Positions 35,490 to 46,800 of a DNA stretch of 64,000 bases are shown one piece after another; positions within the stretch are counted from its first letter, which is position 1, and every line of letters starts with the position of its first letter. The notes below the pieces were generated by a model, which made no database searches, had not been told where the DNA came from, and saw nothing but the letters and a program-made list of their open reading frames with translations. The stretch comes from Fasciolopsis buskii (Eukaryota > Platyhelminthes > Trematoda > Plagiorchiida > Fasciolidae): positions 194,380 through 258,379 of the forward strand of contig LUCM01006746.1 of assembly GCA_008360955.1 (NCBI GenBank), written 5' to 3'. The translations under genes were made by a program, and so were the position numbers.

Positions 35490-36545
35490 GTTTAATCACC
35501 AGTCGGGGTCACTTCGTCCCTGCTTTGATATCGTGGCGAGCGTCTGGTTGCCATCGTCCGCCTAAATGGGTCACCTAGTCTTTAGTCAGTATTGGTTGGC
35601 TGCTCGTGGTGAAGATGTTGCCCAGTCGCTTTGTTAATCTTCGTCTACTGTTGACATTTATTGGGCTGAATCAGCGTCCGTTTCGACTGGCTTATGCTGA
35701 TTGATCCTTTGATCGGGTTCATAGGTATATGTGGTCCAGATCGGTCTGACTATTTATCGATCTTTCCGAGGAGTGTCGAGCTTTGAGAAATCCCGTTGAA
35801 TGCTTTGTTCTATCCTGGGCGACGATCCTCACGTTTTCGAAGTTCAACCTGTGACCTTCGCGATCTTCGTGTTACTCATGGATCCGTGTCGCGATTTTAT
35901 TTCCACTTTGTCCAGTTTACAGTTTTCCCAGTCATTGCAGTCGATTTGATAGACAACGTTAGTTCGGTTCTTGTTAGCTATCAGCTCTTTGATGTTCGAT
36001 AGAATTTCTTGTAGGGTTCTTGTTGGCTTGCACACTACTTCAATTTCATGGGGCTTGTGTAACCTCGTTGTCATTTAAGAGATATGTTTATGTACGGCAG
36101 GACGGTCCATGGTTTGGCCTGCTCGACGGCCGTTTCTAGGTACTGTTTCTTGTGTGTGCTTCGTCTGACGATGCTTCGTGTATACCCGTTATGCAGAAAC
36201 ATTTGAAATAGATTTCCCTCTTATTTCTTTCGGTTCGCAGTAGTGCGGCGGGATTTTGCTCTTTTGAAAAGTGTCCTGACAAAGCTTCTCTTGTGGCAGC
36301 TTGGGTGGTTGCTTTGAAATTGTAGGAGTTGGTCTGTATGCATGCTTTTGTGATACACGGATGTTTCCAATGTGTCTGTATTTGTTTGCGTGACGTGCAC
36401 GTCTAGAAACGGCAGAATGTTATCATGTTAAGTCGCCGTGACAACTGTGTTGACGACAGTTCGTTGTAGTTCACATCGTTTAATGGTTACGAACGTGTCG
36501 TCATCAAAAGGCAGCCACAGTTTGAAGGACTGAAACAGACCCACC
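35490..36545 (-). pseudogene. Penelope-like element fragment (RT end and GIY-YIG region)
   Basis: The minus strand reads KLWLPFDDDTFVTIKRCELQ (about 36520-36465), matching the W-x-R-Y-V-D-D-T-F polymerase box of Penelope-like elements with the Tyr-Val altered. Then come DNILPFLDVHVTRKQIQTHW (about 36400) and, near 36070-35845, RLHKPHEIEVVCKPTRTLQE, ILSNIKEL and NRTNVVYQIDCNDW. The last is the V-V-Y-x-I-x-C-x-x-C entry to the GIY-YIG nuclease, with the second Cys lost. The polymerase N-terminal to the box is missing, so the copy is 5' truncated at about 36545. Frame shifts are present. Confidence 0.7.
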
Positions 36546-38181
36546 AGCTGCCACTGAGTTAGTCAGTTAGCGGTATTACACAAAAGTACTGCTGATACTG
36601 CAGATTCACGGAGTTGAAATCCACGGCTAAAATATTGCCTATTAAATGAATTTTGGGTTAAGATTAAGAGTGAAAGTAAACTGTCTGGGGTACACACATT
36701 GCGCTATGCAGTAGGAAGAGAAACTGTCATCAACAAATATCGCTAATGGTGCTAGTTAAATGCAAGTCTTTGGCGTCAAGATGATATCTCCATAATCACC
36801 ATTATGATCGTCTAGCGTTCAACAGCCGGTCAAACTCCAGTGGCTACATTTCTTCCGGAGTTATGGATCATTATTGAAAGAGAGGATGCTCAAGGGGGAC
36901 AAGGGTGAACTTTCATGAGAGTAAACAGAAAAACAAGGCACTGACAGACAATATAAAGAATTTAGCATAAATGCACACGCTCACTGGATGAGATATTAAA
37001 TAGTAAAGTGGTTTTACTGCGTTTAACGTTGCAGTCACTCTTCAGCGTTATCGCATTCCTACATGTGGGATACCAACTGGCAGTTCTGCGGACGCAATGT
37101 GCTTGTTACACAACGGATATTATGCAGCTGAAGAAACCGCAGCTAGTCGCAGACCGGTAAGATTCTCAAACACTACTGCAGTGTAGATTGAAAATTTGAC
37201 TGCTCCTTGGTGAAATACAGCTTACAGATACAATTTTTGCACTGAAATTTGGACTGATTTGGAAATTTAAATCATTTACTTAAATTGGTAGTGGGAAATA
37301 ATGGGCAGATTAAATTTCGTAATGTCTTCAATCTTGCAATGGTATTTATTGAATTTTGCTACCATTGTTTCATTTCGTGCATTTTTGGAGCAAATCAAAT
37401 AACACGAGCTAATTTGTTTATATTTTTCACTGGGGACTCAACCCACCCGGAGAAGATGGACTGTGACAGAATATGCCTGGCAGCCAATGACACTCATAAT
37501 CTAATCATTGCAGACAAATACAATATCTACAATTAATTTCGTGTGAAATAACTTGTAAATTATTTAGTGACCGTTAGAGACATATTATTTTCCTTTTGAT
37601 AATCTTTTTGAAGTCGCTTAAATAGTCCTGACATACCACTTTTGTGTTACACAAAACAACCCCGTATCAAAAACATTTGACGTGCAGTTTAACTGCGGCT
37701 CAGTAATGGTTTTCCTAGTTAATATCGGCCGCAAAAGTTCTGCTCTGTATTGTCAGGGCATTCCAGTTATCCGTAGGCTGAGTCTGCACGGGGTCGTATG
37801 TTGTAAATAGAACTTGTTCAGTATCAGACTACAATCACAAATAAGGCTACAAATACCAACTTATCTTTCATTGTAACTGATTTAGGGTATGGTAAGGACA
37901 TACAAAAAGAATATTTCCATATAAGTATTTTGTAAGATGCAGTAGCGCTAATTAGGTCTAGATGAATGAGGTGATATGAAATTTCCAAAATGAAAGTTAC
38001 CTCGGCCGACTGATGTTTTATTGAAACTCATTTATATTTTTCTTCCTGAACACTGAGAGTGCCGTTTTTGTAACCGCAGGCTTATGATACGGATAATTCC
38101 TTGATCTATTATCAGCGGAAGATGACGGCGTGACATAACGCATTCAATGAAGCAATATTAATGAATAACGCTTATATGCAT
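36546..38181. other. Unassigned AT-rich sequence
   Basis: No exon or transposon motif was recognised. The plus-strand frame 37285-37536 has non-coding composition. Confidence 0.5.
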
Positions 38182-38207
38182 GGGACTAAATTGTACAATT
38201 TAGTCCC
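38182..38207. repeat. Perfect 26-bp palindrome
   Basis: GGGACTAAATTGT is followed immediately by its exact reverse complement. There is no spacer, and the symmetry ends at both outer bases. Confidence 0.95.
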
Positions 38208-38471
38208 GTAAAGAATAGTAGTTGTATTAACTCGCTTCAGGTTTAGTTGAGCCGGAATGATTTTCGTCATTTGCTTCCTGGGTATCTCTCGGGTGCAATC
38301 ACTAAGATGTGAGCTTCCAATGCTCTCAAAGTACTTTGGTCGAAACGACGTTTCCTAGACACCATGCTTAACACGCATTTGCAACGGCTGTTACCCTTTA
38401 AGCGTTCACTTCATTGCTTAAATTCATCAAGATTTTGGTGGCCTTAGCCCAATGTAATAGACTGCCTGGCC

Positions 38472-38637
38472 GGCGGTGGCCAAGCGGATGAGGTCGTGGC
38501 ACTTAGACGTAAATGTCGCAGGTTCGAATCCTATCCCGCAAGTCAACTTCCCCACTTGCAGCCTTCTGCTGGCCGCGGCCCCTTCCTGAAAGGAGATGTA
38601 CATTATTTTAATTATAAAGGAAACAAATGATAAAAAA
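38472..38637 (+). mobile_element. tRNA-headed SINE, copy 1
   Basis: The head carries an RNA polymerase III A box (TGGCCAAGCGG, 38477-38487) and a perfect B box (GGTTCGAATCC, 38521-38531) 44 bases apart, like a Leu/Ser-type tRNA. The body has CAACTTCCCCACTT, GGCCCCTTCCTGAAA and a 3' part ending ATAAAGGAAACAAATGATAA. The head does not fold into a good tRNA acceptor stem, and the body is shared with 49188-49352, so this is a SINE rather than a tRNA gene. Confidence 0.8.
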
Positions 38638-40425
38638 TTACCATCTCATGCCTGGAGGATTCGGGCAAACGCCCTGATTGTCTCCCGCTGTAGGATTCCA
38701 ATGAAATAGTCATCATTACAGAGCAGTGATCGATGGGCATAGTCCAAACTAACTCACCGCACACACTTTCAGCGACGGCATTGTTTGCAATCACTCTCAC
38801 AGTTACCGTGGGCTTGTTAGACGAATCTGGTTATGGGTCACACAAATATGCGCTTATCGTATCTACCGGTGGACAGATAAACACGTCTACTGGGAGATCT
38901 GCTTAGGTCTGACAGTTGGTGCGGAAATTAGACAACTTATATTCTGTTGCTGAGCGAACGAACAGAGTATTGTTAGGCAATTTCTATAACCCTGTGCATT
39001 ATGACCTAAGTGAGCTGAAGACCAGAACGCGGGTTGTTCTGTAAAATGCAAATCGAATTCCACACATAGAGACTCTAGTTATCCAGCAGTTCGTAGCTCA
39101 ACTCTGTTCGGATTTCGCAACCACTAATCTTGCATCGAACTGTTCCATTTCTGGCTGTTATTTTATAGCGTCATCTACTTAAACGACAACAGGAAAACGA
39201 GAAATAGCGAATGAGTGATTGCTAAAGAATATGTTGGGCGTATGAACAAGAAAGATTTCGAATGGAGGAGCAATACTGATTTCACCAATGAGCTGCATCG
39301 CCCACTTGCTCTAATCATGGCCCTGGAGGATCACCTGAATCCCAACCCCGTAGTTCAATTAGAGTTGCTCAAGTGAGCTCACTTGTCAAGATATTCATAC
39401 CTATTTTCATATCATCGACTCGCCACCTCGAACCATCTTCCAATCATTACCTGCCTCACACAACAGCGTAGAGCGCGGCTGGCGTTCTGTGGTCATGGGC
39501 AAAACATGCCTCAGTCAAATTAATCTATTCACATTTAGTAATCCTTTTAAAGGTTGCGCCGTGAGACGCAACACTTTTAGCTTAATATCTGATTCACTGG
39601 GATAATTCTCCCGCCACATTCTATCAACACTTCGAATTCAGCAGTTTTCAAACATTGAAGCTCTCCACACAACTTACCTTAGTGGCCATGTTGTTCAACT
39701 GCATCCCAGAAGGCACCAGTGTCCCACTGATTGTAACGATTACAGTGGCTTCAATGTCCCGTTTACCGTCCCGCTGAGTGGCCCCTAATGAAAGAAAAAT
39801 GGAACACTCAGTGTACAGTGTCATCCACCTACCTGTTTAGACCAGCAGATAGGCACCCACTGCTCACCTAGCTTTTTACTAATTCGTTACCACCATTCTA
39901 AAAATCTTTTCAATGATTCTTAAGTCACGGATAAATCAAGTAAGATGCATACATATATCGTGAATGGCATTAAAGAAGAACAGTTATTACCGCGATCATG
40001 AGTAGACCTAATTCCCACATTTCCCCTGACTACGTGAAAATAATGAAACCAGAGAATAAATGAAACATTTTATATTTAAGTCATCACCTACAAACAACTG
40101 TTTTCTCGTTGGTTTTAATCATCCACATCGTTTCGATCTGAAGTAGAGAAAATCGAGAATAATAAGCCCCTAAGTGGAGCGAGAGACAAATGCAGGGCAA
40201 GATAAGAACTATAACTGTGTGGCTAACCAAATCTGATGACCCTTTATCAATTTGGACGATTTGACCAAAAACGTCTAGTTGTTATTACGATGAATTTGAT
40301 GATAGCAAACATGAAAACAGGACATATTAGGCAGAACTTTGATCTATTAAACTCTGTTGTCCTAAAAAAATTATAAGTTTCTCAGTGAAAAATAAATTAA
40401 AAGCATGTAAACAGGTCGTTGATAT
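38638..40425. other. Unassigned sequence, no gene seen
   Basis: No motif or convincing exon was found on either strand. Confidence 0.5.
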
Positions 40426-40903
40426 TCAGTCCGTTAATTGAATCGTGTAACATGGCACAAAAAACAAACGGAAATAACCATGCAGTACCAAACCTACTGG
40501 TTTCGTTCGGTAAAAATCCACCGATGGTTTTATCTCCTGGCTTCCTGAGTCTCCAGCCCTGACCCTATGGCTGCATCTTTTCAGATATTTCTTCACAGTT
40601 CCATCATGAAAACTTCGTTTCAGGAATGGCGTTGTTCTAAAAATTAAAATACAATAGAACCTATTGTCAGACGGCATAATATGTTAGTGAATAATGATTG
40701 TTCGCCGTTGACATATCAGCTCAAACGCACCAAAACTTTTTCCCAAAGCATTGCATTCATAATGGCTTTTATATATTGACCGGCAAAATCCCCACTGATG
40801 GTATCCAGGACCTCTAAATGTAACAGATAAAATCTTATTCAAGTAAATATTTACCTTATTATTGTGCACAGTATTATCCTTGAGCTTTTTGCGACGACGA
40901 ATG
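40426..40903 (-). CDS. Candidate 3' exons of an unknown gene
   Basis: Three minus-strand segments join in phase. An upstream segment open to about 40903 or beyond ends at AATAAG/GTAAAT (exon end 40855). A 41-base intron (40854-40814, ending TACATTTAG) follows, then a 33-base exon (40813-40781), a 144-base intron ending TTTAATTTTTAG, and a terminal exon 40636-40426 with TGA. The joined protein reads VLSFVVAKSSRIILCTIIR, GPGYHQWGFCR, then TTPFLKRSFHDGTVKKYLKR to PCYTIQLTD. G-start codons are about 22%, only slightly above background, so splice signals carry most of the weight. If the 33-base exon is read through instead, it stays open to a TAA at 40684. No family was recognised. It follows the 41500-42711 gene on the same strand. 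Confidence 0.4.
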
Positions 40904-41499
40904 ACAATACGCTATGGCCATCACGGATAGGGTGACCGGTGAAACGTCAGTAGCCCCTGAGTGTTCCATTCGTGCGCGCAACCTAGCTAGCCGCCCAGCA
41001 TAGTTATTGCGCCTTTTCGTGGCCTCTGAGGCAAGGGTTTTGATAGATGCTGTAGATAAATGATAAGATTGTTAACGGAAACCTACCAATTAAATTTACC
41101 CAGTAATTTTTCGCATTTGATATTTTTCACCACAATTCTTGTTAATGAGGGGGACAATTCGCTGGGCAGATTTTAATGCAACGTCTGTTTAATCCAACGA
41201 ACTTACGTATTCATATCCTGGCTGCATAAGTTGCATTCTTCTGATTGCCATGATACGTTGTTGCCAACATAAGCAGTGAAGCTCTTCGCAGCTCTCCACC
41301 GAGAACTGCTGTTGTGTGACGCGATTATTCATACTTCAATTAATCTCAAAACCTACTTGTTGTGGACAGTAGTTTGGACTCTTCGACAAATGGAAGAAGA
41401 ACCGAGGATGCCTTGATCCATCTCGATTTACTAGATAACAGATTACTGTAACAAAACACATAAACGTTTCATTACGGTGAACAAACCTGTTTAATATTG

Positions 41500-42711
41500 T
41501 TAGGGATTGTTCTCGTCTGCAGAAAGCTGAGACGTCTTCCAAGGACAGCGGTCGACCTCATTCTGCCGACGCACTCGCCAAACCGCCGGTTCAACATCAC
41601 TGGATTCTGCCAAATAATTTGGTTGTTTCTCTGAGGGACAACATATTTAGTTTTCCAATTTTTTTCATACGCCACGTGGCATTCGCTGGTGGGATTTCAG
41701 TCAATCGTTGTAGCAAACGTTGACATTTGTATGCATCGTCGTACTTTTCTGAGGTAAGCCCATATCTAGAAGCAACGTACTGACTAATTTATGTAGTCTT
41801 ATGTCGAACGTATGCCATAATGAGCGACTTACTGAATGCTGTTTTATACAGCAATCATTCCACTGTAAAACAGAATAGAACAGTGTTATCGTTGGTGAAC
41901 TCTGCGACGACAAACACTTAAAATTAATAAAAATCGGTTGATGTGTAGTGAACTAAAAATCAGGTTAACATTTAAGAGTAAATTTCTCACTGCTGCGTTC
42001 GTCAACTATGCAGCACTGGGTTTCATGCACATCCGAGTTCCCGCCAAAAACCCTATCAAAAATACTGATGATCTTGGTCTTGCAGTGTGACACGAATTTG
42101 GCCGCATTTGTTGCGTCCAGTTCTTGAACAGGAAGACCATCGAAGTGAATTTGTAATTCAATGATACCGCCAGCGGGCGCCAGCAAAATTCTGCAGGCAC
42201 TCTTCTGAAATGAAGTGAATGGATACGCAATTAAAATGTCTAATGACAAGGCCCACTGGAGGCGTTCCCTGTCACTCAACTTCAGCTTGAGCAAGCCTCG
42301 TAACATTATGTCAACCGTCCCCACGGGAATGTTCCCTTGAATGGCTGTTTCCCGGGTCACAAATCCTGCTGAAAGCGTGCCCTCTAACACGAAATTCACC
42401 CTTTTTCAACAGCTGAAACTGAAATAGCGCACGGAAACATAGGTCACTTTACACGTTGAAACGTAATCGTCCCTTATTTCATTAGTGCCAATGACGCATT
42501 CAATACCCTCCGATTCAATTTTACTGAAAAACTGGGAATAAGAAACATCACTCTCAAGAAGTATGACATGGTAACCATGACAATCCACCGACGATCAACG
42601 CTGTTAGTAGCAGTTTCCAACAACAATTGTTTCCTCTGACGGTATATCCTCGGACTTTGCAGACTTTTAGGTTACAATTTTCCGCTTCACCATTGCTTCA
42701 TGCTCCTTCAT
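41500..42711 (-). CDS. Unknown seven-exon gene, 259-residue product
   Basis: Exons 42711-42676, 42635-42576, 42531-42448, 42412-42400, 42368-41991, 41748-41671 and 41630-41500 give 780 bases, ATG to TAA, with every junction in phase. The introns are GT-AG and 40, 44, 35, 31, 242 and 40 bases long; acceptors end CGTCAG, CCCAG, TTTCAG, TTTCAG, CCTCAG and CCTCAG. The ATG follows ACCACAAA and starts MKEHEAMVKRKI. The fifth exon (125 codons) has 32% of codons starting with G. It contains VTRETAIQGNIPVGTVDIML and ELQIHFDGLPVQELDATNAA. The last intron links KYDDAYKCQRLLQRLTEIPP to SSDVEPAVWRVRRQNEVDRC, two frames that are otherwise unconnected. Donors 1 to 4 deviate from GTRAGT, and the 13-base exon is the weakest part. 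No signal peptide or membrane helix. I do not recognise the family. Confidence 0.55.
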
Positions 42712-43623
42712 TTTGTGGTACAAGTGTGGATGCAATGCTTATCAACTTACTCCCTCTGGGATTTCCACCTGAGCATATGTCAAGTTCTTGGTTCACACCA
42801 GTCCCTAGGATTCTATTCTCTTGCTCAAATTGATCCCAGGACATTGATTAGTACTTCGCCAGAGTACTTGAAGAAGGACGGAGAAGGCCCATCTAATCCA
42901 GCTGCTTTATGACTTTTAAGCGAACCTTCTTGATTGCCTCGATTTGGGATGCACCTGTTAAATTGTCCTGCTAAAGGCTGCAGGATACTGCCCAGATTTG
43001 ACCAGTGAGGTAATGGATTCCTTGATAGATTTGCCTAAAATCGGTTTTCGTGGACCAGTTTTTCTAATCATTTGGAAAGGCTAGGGTTTACTGCAGAAAA
43101 CTGTAACCATTTCTGTTTCCCTAGAAGAGGATCTATTTTCATCATTCTCAGTATGAGAAAACGGCCGATTTAATGCAAACAAATGTAAAGTTACAAAATT
43201 GACCTGCGATCAACTTGCGTGCAGTAAGAAAATACATATGGCATCCAATGTGAGTTGTCCCAACATATTTTTCATTTCCCGTTGATGTTTACTACATGGT
43301 TATGACTATTCAAATATAAAGGCGTCACGCTCCAACTGTATTAATATTAACAGCTGTATGCATTTTCACTGCTTGAAGTTCAGCAGTCTTACGCTGGGAT
43401 GCGCCTTCACTGGCTTGTTCATAACAGACGCCGCATAGCTCTTCTAAAGCTAGTTATCCATTTCTTGCCATCAATTGCGATCGGCTTATCCTCAGCGGGT
43501 GCAGTCGCAAACAACATTTAATGACAATTCATTCGAACTGATGAGGAGTTAATTCCAGATTTACCAGCTCTTGATTATAGGGCAGGTTATATGCATTACT
43601 GTGAAGAAGTAACCCATCACAGT
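42712..43623. other. Upstream flank of the seven-exon gene
   Basis: Any promoter or 5' leader would lie here, but no element could be named with confidence. Confidence 0.4.
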
Positions 43624-43866
43624 TTATCGCGTTGGCACTGCAACCACCAATGGTCTGACACAGATCTCTGCACAGAAATAATGATGGACTGCAGGACGAA
43701 ACTGAGGTAGTGAAAAAAATTCGCGATGATCTGCTCTTCTGGATTTGTAGTGCGTGTTGTTCGGAATCCATACCGTCCTCCCGCTGACACCTTGTTTGGT
43801 TATTGAGGAGAATAAGTTGTCCTTCAAGAGAGCAGGAGACGCTTTTACATGCAATTCAACCGCAGT
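43624..43866 (-). CDS. Coding-like ORF of unknown product
   Basis: A minus-strand frame of about 80 codons ends in a stop at 43624, and about 29% of its codons start with G. It reads TAVELHVKASPALLKDNL, then SGRTVWIPNNTHYKSRRADH and ends ICVRPLVVAVPTR. A 35-base GT-AG gap (GTATGG to AATCCAG) would instead shift it into the frame 43771-43529, which ends NLELTPHQFE. I cannot choose between these. It lies 900 bases upstream of the seven-exon gene on the same strand. No family was recognised. Confidence 0.25.
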   Translation of the reverse strand, partial: TAVELHVKASPALLKDNLFSSITKQGVSGRTVWIPNNTHYKSRRADHREFFSLPQFRPAVHHYFCAEICVRPLVVAVPTR

Positions 43867-46800
43867 ATCTTTTTATTTGTCATATTACGTCCCATAAAGT
43901 GCTTCTCTATTTTACAGATGCAAGATTCGAAAGAAAATTCGGAAAATTTCGTGCAGAAATCGTTGTTTCCCTGCAAATATCTTAAACGTGAATCTAGCTG
44001 TGGATTTTAAGAACTGATTTTGATTTATCGCACAGTTTTACAAACTCTTGATGTGTCACATAACAGTATATAGTTCAGATACTATGTGCTCCATTCCTGG
44101 GGCATAATACGAAGGTGTACAGAGAAAAATCAAGAAGATATCAAAATTGTTTGCAGGGAATGCCCTTCACATCACCAGAAGTCCAATGCACAGTACGAAT
44201 CATCTGCGACAGTTTGGTATCCCATAGTCTCTGTTAGAAAGTTTGGAATATGCGGGGGAACTCACACATAGAACGCATCTACAGATACTTGCTGGCTGAC
44301 ACAAATTTGTGAGCTGTAAGTGATGTAGTCCCTAGTGCATGGCACTGACTTCACAATACAAGCACCCGTTTTGTAATTTTGAGACAAAAAACATGAATTT
44401 AGGATGTTGGGACAATGTTTTGATGTCTACAGGTGGCCACTCGAAAGCTCTGTCTCCTTTGCGGTGCTCGGGCTACCTTCGCAGACAGAAGTCATCATCG
44501 GCCCTCTGACGACCGTAGTTTCTGAAGAATACCATTTAACGACTTATACTGCCAACTTATTACGCCTATCCTGTCCAACGGTAGAAACCAGGGAGGTAAT
44601 CAATTTTGTTTAATAGATGCCTCCATGAGACATCAGCTAGGACATCCGATTGCGCGAATTTCATGCCTTACAACCACATCCGGAAAGTCACGACCTTCGG
44701 TTACCCGAGCTTTCACATCCAAAAGCAAGTTGTCCAAATGCTAGTTTGCATCGGATTTTTCATACATCGTAATAAAGGTTGATTTCAACTATTCACGACC
44801 AAGAATCTAGTTTACGCTCTAATATCGAAAACAGATTTTGTGAAAAGCCTCGAAAGAGACTCATTGCATCAATGTCCAACTCACCATGTAACTCAGAATT
44901 AACAGATGTTGATGTGCTTGTTAATGTATTTCGTAAATACAGATCCTACGCAAATTGGACATGCATTCCATATCCAATCCTCTTTTGATATATGACCTAA
45001 GGGTATCAGCTAATTAAGCGGAGAGATAGGAAAATCGGGAAGAACTACCCGGAATCCAAGAAGCAGCATTTTTGTTCTAGTAAAATAATAATGAGTGCAA
45101 CTATAACGCCACTTGTCTGTCCACGGGATGCGATGATAATAAAGTTTTCGAGGCTGCAAATACAATTAGATGGCAGTAGTACTAGCCATGTACTTTTACA
45201 TGAAGTACTAAACTAATGCCCTAATCAGAGTCTTGGTTAACAGTTCTGGAGATAATAAAAACCGTTCGAATTCATCGCACCGCTTGTGTTTACTATTATA
45301 GAGCTAAGAGGCTACGATGTCCTCACTTGACAAAGAGTGACGTTCAGAAAGTTCCTTATCTTCAAAAACAGCCTATCATACTTTCTAATTACAACAACAT
45401 CTTAGCTCTGAACGTGGAGGCATGTAGCTTCTTAATTTGAGCTCTTGGGAATTCACTGTAGAAGCCAGTTCACTTTTTACAGTGTCTGATTGCAATGAAC
45501 TGTTTAATTCAGATAGTAATGCCATTGAACCAATCATCATACTCCACAGTGTCCTGTTTGCATGTAGGCGGATTAGCCAAATCGAATGTCAAAACTGATC
45601 ATTTTTATGACGTCATTTACTCTTTCTGGAACTTCTGCGTACTCATGTTCGACGTTTCATCGTAAAAACAGTTGATCTAACTAGATCAGTGGGATCCGTC
45701 GGGATGGTTTTGATTACCAACTGACTGAACATGTAACTGGAAGTACGTTCAGTTTATTCGATAGGGTCGACATGTACAGCCACTAATTTAAATAATGAAA
45801 ATACGATGGGTCGGGTGCATTCTGGTAAAACTGTCTGAATTATGGAACAACAAGCAGTTAACCAATTTTTAATCCGGTTGCACCAACACACCGTTGTAAA
45901 AGCACTGGACGCATGTGATATACGCAAAAGGATTTTGCTGAAAACAATACTTTATAAAAATTTACTTTATGGCCTTTATCCTCACTCAAATCAGGACCCT
46001 GGTACGCAGCGAATCACCACAGGGGCTCGTCCATGACAGATATCCTACTTGGGTCTATTTACGTGTCTACTTCATAAGGCAAACCTCTTTAAAATATTTG
46101 CAACGAGCAAAAGGTCCTTTTGGTTTTTAAAATGATGGCCGCTCATGATACATTTGGTAAAACTATGTATCATATAAAATAGTCAGAGAGATCAGGTCAC
46201 AAAAGAGTTAAATCGTTAGTAAGCCTTACGGACGAGTAGCCGCAAAACAGTCACCGACGGTTCACGTCATCCACATAAATGACCTTCAGCACTCATTAAC
46301 TCGGCAGGAGAGCTACTTCACTGAATATCGTATTATCATGCATCGTGTTCCATAAGATCATTTAGGAACTGAATATCTAATCGATTTTATGCAATGTGCT
46401 GAGAAAAGAGACCCAAAATGTTTGCATAGGTAAAATGGTATAGCTTAAGCTCCTAAGAGAATATATTATTAGCAAATGCACAGTTGATTACCATTTATTT
46501 CAACATGTCGGAGGTGACAGTAATAAGCACTTAACTCAGTGCAAATATATAAGACACAATGACCTGGTTGGCATGGCTTGTTGGTTATTTTATTAAATAC
46601 ATCCAAAACAGATTTTGGCTGGAAAATTTGGTATCCGTTATGGTGCTGTTCGCCTTTTCTCGTTTTACTTATATAGCAGATTACCTTTGTACTGCCCAGT
46701 GTTAATTGGTGATGCACTAAAGACTCATCTTGGAATCTTCAAAACGGAGTATACATTCCAGCAGAGAGCGGTCTTTTCAAGTTTGCTAAATATTTATTCA

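Noticed and set aside
38472..38545. A functional tRNA gene
   Set aside because: The A and B boxes are good, but the acceptor stem and anticodon arm do not pair well and the downstream body is shared with a second copy, so a SINE is more likely.
41991..42368. Archaeo-eukaryotic primase (PrimPol-like) assignment for the main exon
   Set aside because: A faint resemblance around LQIHFDG and VDERS was considered, but spacing and catalytic residues do not support it.
42627..42912. Plus-strand frames over the start of the seven-exon gene
   Set aside because: Low-information, Leu/Phe/Ser-rich composition and no motif; better explained as antisense of the minus-strand exons.
43529..43771. Minus-strand 80-codon ATG frame as a gene on its own
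   Set aside because: About 19% G-start codons in the part not shared with the alternative frame; kept only as an alternative splice outcome.
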